DNA of 64,000 nucleotides from Gillisia limnaea DSM 15749. Lineage in GTDB: Bacteria; Bacteroidota; Bacteroidia; Flavobacteriales; Flavobacteriaceae. How positions within the stretch are numbered: the first letter of the stretch is position 1; each line of letters opens with the position of its first letter. The stretch lies in contig NZ_JH594606.1 of NCBI RefSeq assembly GCF_000243235.1, positions 1,777,228-1,841,227 of the forward strand, in the 5' to 3' direction. Made by a program: the position numbers and the translations under genes. The notes under the pieces were generated by a model that was given only the letters and a program-made list of their open reading frames with translations, did not search any database and was not told where the DNA came from. Of this stretch, positions 62,085 to 64,000 are shown piece by piece.

Positions 62085-63662
62085 TTATTGTTTTTTCCAA
62101 AACTTGGTATAAAGTGTTCTGTCAAGATTTACGATCTCAAGTTTGATGTTTTTAAACTTAGCAGATTCCTTGAACTCGTCGATGATTTCATAGATATCAT
62201 GGTGTATGAATTTTGCATCACTCCCATCAATTACCAAGTGCGAATCTTCGGGTAAGTGATCTAAAAAAAGCATAATATCGGCTTTATTTAAGAAGGTGGT
62301 TTCCTGGGCAAGTCTAAGCACGCGCTTGTTTTCCGATTCCTTAATCACTTTTTCATCGTTGATGTAGGCATTTTTATAATTATCTCTAAGAATGAAAAAT
62401 ACTGCAATGGTACCACCCACCATTATACCCGTAATAAGATCGGTAAACATCACTACCAAAATTGTAATGATAAATGGTAAAAATTGTTTTTTACCTTGCT
62501 TAAATATCTGCTTGTAAATACCAACGCTGGTAAGCTTATAACCAACCACAAATAAAACTGCAGATAATGCCGCTAAAGGGATTAAATTTAAAAGCATTGG
62601 GATGGCAGCAACACACAGCAGCATAATAACACCATGTGTTATGGTAGCAGTTTTTGTTTTAGCACCGGCGTGAACGTTTGCTGATGTTCTTACAATAACA
62701 GCGGTTATTGGTAATCCACCCACAAAACCCGCAACTATATTTCCAATACCCTGAGCTTTAAGCTCTCGATTTGTTGAAGTTCTTCTTTTATACGGATCAA
62801 GTTTATCACCCGCCTCTGTACTTAAAAGTGACTCTAAACTCGCAATAAAAGCAATCGATAAAGCGATAGTGTAAACATCTACATTTCCAATTACTGAAAA
62901 ATCCGGAAATTGAAAGAAATTTGCGAATTCACCTATTGAATCTGCAACAGGTAAATTCACCAGCTGACTGGAATCCAAGGCGAAATCTGGCAAATAAAAT
63001 TTAAAAAATTCATTTAAAAAGATACTAATAACCACAGCGGCTAATGCAGATGGGAAGAATTTAAAAAATGTAAATCGTTTTAATGCTGGACGATCCCAAC
63101 CAATTATTATTATTAAGGATGCGATAGTTATGATAGTGGCGCCATAACTTATTTCCTTAAATATTTTGAGAAGCTCTGTAAAAGTATTGGTTCCATCATA
63201 GTTTTGAAAAGATTCAACTCTTTCAAAAGCGCCGGCTACTCCAAAAGCGTGCGGAATTTGCTTCAGGATCAATATAAGCCCAATTGAAGCAAGTATCCCT
63301 TTAATCATAGCATTAGGGAAAAAGTAAGCTACCGTTCCTGCTTTTAAATATCCTAAGGCTATTTGCAAAAGTCCGGCAAAAATAACGGCGACCAATACCG
63401 CTTCAAAACTACCAAGAGTTTGAATAGCTGTAAATATTATCAAAGCTACACTTGCAGCGGGACCACTAACATTGATACTCGAGTTACTCGAGAAACCCAC
63501 TACAATTCCACCAATAATTCCGGCAATAATTCCCGAAAAGAGCGGAGCTCCAGATGCTAAAGATATTCCCAGACACAGTGGCAGGGCAATAAGAAATACT
63601 ACGAGACCTGCAGAAATATCGGTTACAAAATGTTTTTTAATGAATTCAATATTTTCTTTCAT
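62085..63662 (-). CDS. SulP family anion transporter with STAS-like tail
   Basis: Inner membrane anion permease, 525 residues, with about 11-14 membrane segments. Seen: DISAGLVVFLIALPLCLGI at the start, GFSSNSSINVSGPAASVALI, LGYLKAGTVAYFFP, SLESLLSTEAGDKLDPYKR, the NIVAGFVGGLPIT region and a cytoplasmic C-terminal STAS-like domain (about 430-525) with LVIDGSDAKFIHHDIYEII. The closest bacterial group contains bicarbonate and sulfate carriers. No carbonic anhydrase gene lies in the window to support bicarbonate. The gene ends directly at the phoU fragment. Confidence 0.9.
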   Translation of the reverse strand: MKENIEFIKKHFVTDISAGLVVFLIALPLCLGISLASGAPLFSGIIAGIIGGIVVGFSSNSSINVSGPAASVALIIFTAIQTLGSFEAVLVAVIFAGLLQIALGYLKAGTVAYFFPNAMIKGILASIGLILILKQIPHAFGVAGAFERVESFQNYDGTNTFTELLKIFKEISYGATIITIASLIIIIGWDRPALKRFTFFKFFPSALAAVVISIFLNEFFKFYLPDFALDSSQLVNLPVADSIGEFANFFQFPDFSVIGNVDVYTIALSIAFIASLESLLSTEAGDKLDPYKRRTSTNRELKAQGIGNIVAGFVGGLPITAVIVRTSANVHAGAKTKTATITHGVIMLLCVAAIPMLLNLIPLAALSAVLFVVGYKLTSVGIYKQIFKQGKKQFLPFIITILVVMFTDLITGIMVGGTIAVFFILRDNYKNAYINDEKVIKESENKRVLRLAQETTFLNKADIMLFLDHLPEDSHLVIDGSDAKFIHHDIYEIIDEFKESAKFKNIKLEIVNLDRTLYTKFWKKQ

Positions 63663-63788
63663 ATGTAGATGTTTATTGTTTTTTGGTGGTCTCCCGATAT
63701 CTAGCTATCGGAAGTAATTCGCATATTTTTCTCGGTGTTTGTATCGTATTTTTGTTATGCTCATTTCATATCTGAATATTTAAAAATA

Positions 63789-64000
63789 TTAGAGTTTAAT
63801 CGTTACTTCCATCAGGATTATCTGAAAAATCTGTTTTCCAATACTGCTAAAATTATCATCGGATACCAGAAGTAAAGTTTTGTTTCCATTGGGGAGATCC
63901 GGCCCAAAAGTCATTCCTTCAAGATTGAAAATGATATTCTCTTTTAATTGTTTTCTTACACCTTTGGGGGGGAAAACGAGTTTTTTTGTTGCCGCGGTAT
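63789..64000 (-). CDS. Esterase-like phytase family protein, C-terminal part
   Basis: Partial gene entering from the right edge; 70 codons are visible, ending TAA at 63789-63791. The reading includes FNLEGMTFGPDLPNGNKTLL and LVSDDNFSSIGKQIFQIILM, which matches the C-terminal end of the esterase-like/phytase-like (PF13449) domain with its NLEGM and VSDDNF motifs. The rest of the protein, including any signal peptide, is outside the window. The enzyme activity of this family is poorly defined. Confidence 0.8.
   Translation of the reverse strand, partial: TAATKKLVFPPKGVRKQLKENIIFNLEGMTFGPDLPNGNKTLLLVSDDNFSSIGKQIFQIILMEVTIKL

Noticed and set aside
61816..62112. Open frame of 98 residues on the plus strand
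   Set aside because: Antisense to the phoU fragment. The minus strand gives a recognisable PhoU motif, the plus strand only Ser/Phe-rich sequence.
1..64000. CRISPR arrays, insertion sequences, prophage, toxin-antitoxin or restriction genes
   Set aside because: No regularly spaced direct repeats, transposase, integrase, capsid or restriction-type motif was found in the frames read; genes and base composition are uniform across the window.

Overview
The window looks like a chromosomal segment of a marine-type flavobacterium (Bacteroidota, Flavobacteriaceae; a Gramella/Christiangramia, Salegentibacter or Zunongwangia-like organism is my best guess). The pointers are low G+C, A-rich start regions with few Shine-Dalgarno sites, repeated TAnnTTTG -7 elements typical of the Bacteroidota housekeeping sigma factor, and lineage families such as UpxY, IPExxxVDY, the rpmF-DUF177 pair, PID-CTERM-like sorting tails, GH97 and TSP3-repeat OmpA. 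No phage, insertion sequence, CRISPR array or rRNA operon is visible. One tRNA (Ala, anticodon GGC) is present.

Layout. 1-3 kb: the start of an exopolysaccharide or capsule locus read leftwards, with a UpxY-type antiterminator followed by gmd and fcl for GDP-L-fucose. 3-5 kb: a YciI-like lipoprotein, a CYTH protein and an NAD(P)-binding protein. 5-11 kb: dinB, pyk, an IPExxxVDY protein and the rnc-fabF-acpP lipid cluster. 10.7-15.8 kb: purN, rnhA, a PfkB kinase, purF, a tandem pair of putative small RNAs and superoxide dismutase. 16-25.7 kb: an AddA-like helicase-nuclease and its AddB-like partner, separated by kbl and an OmpA protein, then an alpha/beta hydrolase. 25.8-35.9 kb: tRNA-Ala, CPBP protease, GNAT, two paralogous M14 peptidase-like exoproteins, a MATE pump, an enoyl-CoA hydratase relative, two very small membrane proteins, a 2OG-Fe(II) oxygenase, QueD and LpxH.

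36-45.5 kb: GH97, recJ, HopJ, rsmI, a lineage hypothetical, tdk-alr, mscL and asd. 45.6-49 kb: a probable metal or cofactor uptake unit (small Cys/His protein, TonB-dependent receptor, acidic lipoprotein). 49-55 kb: prolyl oligopeptidase, an orphan ABC ATPase, a GreA-like protein, mtgA, a palindrome-rich intergenic element and a DadA-like oxidase. 55-61 kb: the fatty-acid and envelope cluster accC-accB-fabH, rpmF-DUF177 and pdxA, with ribE divergent. 61-64 kb: a PID-CTERM-like protein, a phoU remnant, a SulP transporter and the end of a phytase-like esterase.

Most of the window is core metabolism. The observations most worth following are the duplicated small RNA at 14.9-15.2 kb, the M14 pair in which one member has its HxxE zinc motif replaced by ExxH, the three-gene uptake unit with a possibly leaderless first gene, the unlisted pair of tiny membrane proteins at 33.5 kb, the phoU fragment in frame behind SulP, and the overlapping palindromes at 53.9 kb. 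All functional statements are from reading the sequence and family knowledge; no search was run.
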